Below are positions 62,099-64,000 of a stretch of 64,000 bases of DNA, piece after piece. The first letter of the stretch is position 1; every line of letters begins with the position of its first letter. The stretch is from Dyadobacter psychrophilus. GTDB lineage: Bacteria > Bacteroidota > Bacteroidia > Cytophagales > Spirosomataceae. The DNA is taken from NCBI RefSeq assembly GCF_900167945.1, contig NZ_FUZA01000001.1, forward strand, positions 62,001-126,000. Reading direction: 5' to 3'. The notes below the pieces were generated by a model that saw nothing but the letters and a program-made list of their open reading frames with translations, searched no databases and was not told the origin of the DNA. The translations under genes were made by a program, and so were the position numbers.

Positions 62099-62799
62099 TG
62101 GAAAAAATTGTACTTGCGGCCCGACATATCTCTAAGGAATTCGCAGATCCTCTCCGGGTCAAAGTGCTTTCAGATGTCTGCTTTGAGATCAAGGCGGGAG
62201 AGTTTGTGTCTGTGACCGGCAAATCCGGATGCGGAAAGTCTACTTTGCTCTATATCCTGTCGACCATGGATACTGTTTATGAAGGCGAGCTTTGGATTGA
62301 CGGCCAGTTGATGAAAAACAGAAAAGAAGAACAGCTAGCCCAGGTCCGAAATGAGAAAATCGGCTTTGTATTCCAGTTTCATTATTTGTTAAAAGAATTT
62401 ACGGTCCTTCAAAATGTAATGCTTCCCGGATTAAAGCTCAATAAATATTCTAAACAAGAAGTGGAGCACCGCGCCATGGAGAAACTGACAATGCTTGGCA
62501 TCGGCGATCTTGCGCTCAAAAATGCCAACCATGTATCGGGAGGTGAAAAGCAGCGGATAGCTATTGCCAGAGCCCTGATCAACGATCCGATGATCATTAT
62601 GGGCGATGAACCTACCGGTAACCTTGATAAAAAAAACAGCGAACTTGTATTTGAGATATTTAAACGTCTTGCCGAAGAGTATAACCAGACGATGCTCATT
62701 GTTACCCATGACACCAGTTTCGCAAGGAAAACGAGCAGGAATATCGAAATGGAGGATGGTCAGATTATAAATGACATAGCAGTTACAGATTTGGTCTAA
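62095..62799 (+). CDS. ABC exporter ATPase (LolD/MacB-type)
   Basis: This is a 234-residue ABC ATPase with Walker A GKSGCGKST (about 42-50), Q-loop FQFHYLLKEFT, signature VSGGEKQRIAIARAL, Walker B IIMGDEPTGNLD and the H-loop VTHD. It drives the permease encoded just upstream. The substrate is not known; no dedicated outer-membrane channel gene is in this operon. Confidence 0.94.
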   Translation: MMEKIVLAARHISKEFADPLRVKVLSDVCFEIKAGEFVSVTGKSGCGKSTLLYILSTMDTVYEGELWIDGQLMKNRKEEQLAQVRNEKIGFVFQFHYLLKEFTVLQNVMLPGLKLNKYSKQEVEHRAMEKLTMLGIGDLALKNANHVSGGEKQRIAIARALINDPMIIMGDEPTGNLDKKNSELVFEIFKRLAEEYNQTMLIVTHDTSFARKTSRNIEMEDGQIINDIAVTDLV

Positions 62800-62816
62800 C
62801 GGTTGATTCTGAACCC

Positions 62817-62881
62817 TGATCACGATCACTTCCAGTGCTACCAATGATCATTAATAAGAAGCTCTACCTCCCCTACTTTTA
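62817..62881 (+). promoter_or_regulatory. Candidate Fnr-type promoter of hsp20
   Basis: TGATCACGATCA (62817-62828) has FNR-like halves. Its centre is 51.5 bp before TACTTTTA (62874-62881), five of six to TAnnTTTG and identical to the box of usp G. Confidence 0.52.
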
Positions 62882-62923
62882 TGACGACGATAAATTATTG
62901 TTCAACCTTAACAAACAAAAATT

Positions 62924-63385
62924 ATGTCACTCGTAAAAAGAAATGGGAGCCTGTTCCCCAAACTGCTTTTAAATGATTTTTTTGATAACAACACGGTGGA
63001 TATTTCAGCTATGTTTGATTTCGACAGTGACTTTTCCAGGTATGGACTCTCAGCAAAAATCCCCTCGGTTAACATCACCGAAAATAACGAGAATTACTCC
63101 ATTCAGCTGGCGGCCCCAGGGTTGGAGAAAAAGGATTTTAAGATCGAAGTAGAAAATGATATGCTGACTATCAGTTCTAAAAAAGAACAAGAAAGCGACG
63201 AAGAAAAAGACAATTACAGAAGAAGAGAGTTTTCTTATCAAAGCTTTTCGAGATCGTTCCAGCTTCCCGAAAATTCGCAAACCGATAAAATAGAAGCCCA
63301 ATATCAGGACGGCATTCTAAAGCTGACACTGCCAAAAAAAGAGATCACTTTGCCTGCGCCTAAAAAGGAAATTGCCATCGCCTAG
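62924..63385 (+). CDS. Small heat-shock protein, Hsp20/alpha-crystallin family
   Basis: This 153-residue chaperone has the alpha-crystallin domain at about 45-140: PSVNITENNENYSIQLAAPGLEKKDFKIEVENDMLTIS and the closing YQDGILKLTLPKK motif. It holds unfolding proteins in an ATP-independent way. It stands alone between the ABC operon and the HemG-like gene, with its own candidate promoter and a strong hairpin behind it. Confidence 0.94.
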   Translation: MSLVKRNGSLFPKLLLNDFFDNNTVDISAMFDFDSDFSRYGLSAKIPSVNITENNENYSIQLAAPGLEKKDFKIEVENDMLTISSKKEQESDEEKDNYRRREFSYQSFSRSFQLPENSQTDKIEAQYQDGILKLTLPKKEITLPAPKKEIAIA

Positions 63386-63410
63386 CTAAAAGTCGTTTAA
63401 CGAGACGCCA

Positions 63411-63453
63411 GAAGGCGCACCGGTTTTCCAATATTGTAGACTGGTGCGCCTTC
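63411..63453 (+). terminator. Stem-loop after hsp20
   Basis: The arms GAAGGCGCACCGG (63411-63423) and CTGGTGCGCCTTC (63441-63453) pair over 13 positions with one G-T type mismatch, around a 17-base loop. There is no long T-run, so it may terminate weakly or stabilise the mRNA end. Confidence 0.65.
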
Positions 63454-63497
63454 CGCTATTTAAAGGATACCCAATAATTTTCAATAAAAGAACAATC

Positions 63498-64000
63498 ATG
63501 AAAAGTGGAGCGGTGGTATACAAAGGCAAGTATGGTGCAACAAAGCAGTATGCGCAGTGGCTTAGCGACGATTTAGAATTGCCATGCTTAGACGCGGACC
63601 TGGTCGCTGGTCAAACCCTGAATGATTTTGATTATATCATTCTGGGAAGTTCGGTCTACTATGGTAAGATGTTATTGAGCCCATTTCTTGTCAAACATCT
63701 GGAAGTACTAAAACACAAGAAAGTCTTCATTTTTATTTCTTGTGCAACTCCGGATTCCGACCAAAGGGAACAGAAGAGAATTTTAAAGGAGAATATTCCT
63801 AAGACGATTATGAAGGAAGAACAAATCTTTTTTCTACCTGGGAAACTGGACATAAGAGCACTTACAGTATTCGACCGCCTAATGCTAGGAATAGCTGCCT
63901 TTTTTGAAAAAAACCCGGAACGGAAAAGGGTAATGACCAATGGGATCGATGCAGTTTCAGAAGACAATCTGATTGATCTTGATATCGCAGTACGAGCATT
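63498..64000 (+). CDS. HemG-like flavodoxin-domain protein, 3' end outside window
   Basis: The frame is open from the ATG at 63498 to the end of the window (167 codons). It begins MKSGAVVYKGKYGATKQYA, the FMN-binding loop of flavodoxin-like protoporphyrinogen oxidase HemG, and continues LNDFDYIILGSSVYYGKMLLSPFLVKHL. HemG oxidises protoporphyrinogen IX using menaquinone; related proteins of Bacteroidota have other or unknown roles. It follows hsp20 and, with hemA at 52251, hints at haem supply in this island. Confidence 0.82.
   Translation, partial: MKSGAVVYKGKYGATKQYAQWLSDDLELPCLDADLVAGQTLNDFDYIILGSSVYYGKMLLSPFLVKHLEVLKHKKVFIFISCATPDSDQREQKRILKENIPKTIMKEEQIFFLPGKLDIRALTVFDRLMLGIAAFFEKNPERKRVMTNGIDAVSEDNLIDLDIAVRA

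Noticed and set aside
1..64000. CRISPR arrays, tRNA/rRNA genes, prophage or transposase genes
   Set aside because: None was recognised. The repeats found are short operators, hairpins or paralogous genes.

Overview
The window reads as a chromosome segment of a Bacteroidota bacterium. The best fit is a Cytophagales/Spirosomaceae-type organism such as Dyadobacter; this is inferred from protein style and was not checked by search. Supporting signs are a clade II nos cluster without nosR, a CzcA-TolC fused efflux pump, YceI/DUF5777/Rieske genes, DUF6544 proteins, sparse Shine-Dalgarno sequences and -7 boxes of the TAnnTTTG type. No tRNA, rRNA, CRISPR array, insertion sequence or prophage was seen.

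Region 1 (1-8.8 kb) is a nitrous-oxide respiration and NO-stress operon. It holds the 3' part of nosZ, a membrane protein fused to NosL, nosD, nosF and nosY. These are followed by an iron-centre repair (RIC) protein carrying an extra DUF2249 domain, a DUF1858-DUF2249-DUF2249 protein, a 12-TM NnrS/oxidase-like protein and a MIP18-family Fe-S assembly factor. Region 2 (8.9-20.8 kb) is mostly on the minus strand and handles metals. Behind a TolC remnant lie a haem-binding protein, an Er-VIT1 iron/manganese transporter, a CzcB-type adaptor, a 1452-aa CzcA-TolC fusion, YceI, DUF5777 and Rieske genes, and a histidine kinase/response regulator pair. Four 11-bp direct repeats lie upstream of both the Rieske operon and the regulator gene, so the two-component system probably controls both.

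Region 3 (20.8-64 kb) is a low-oxygen or dormancy-like stress island. It has seven tandem-domain universal stress proteins, three P-type ATPases (two Ca-like, one MgtA-like), two BON proteins, Hsp20, D-lactate dehydrogenase, Zn alcohol dehydrogenase and a CoA-transferase/hydrolase. It also has an L,D-transpeptidase, an alpha-amylase family enzyme, two DUF6544 proteins (one heading an ABC efflux operon), HemA, a HemG-like flavodoxin, an HtrA-like lipoprotein and several small membrane or unknown proteins. In its middle sit a PAS histidine kinase and a response regulator whose output is a Crp/Fnr-type module.

The main discovery is a repeated promoter layout in region 3. A palindrome with the core TGA-N6-TCA occurs in at least 13 intergenic places, and about 15 promoters have a -7-like box whose first base is exactly 29.5 or 51.5 bp from the palindrome centre. 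That corresponds to activator positions near -41.5 and -63.5, two helical turns apart. The island therefore looks like one Fnr/Crp-type regulon. The local PAS kinase and REC-CRP regulator are the obvious candidate controllers, although a separate Fnr protein elsewhere cannot be excluded. In gene content the set resembles the mycobacterial DosR hypoxia regulon, which would be convergence rather than homology.
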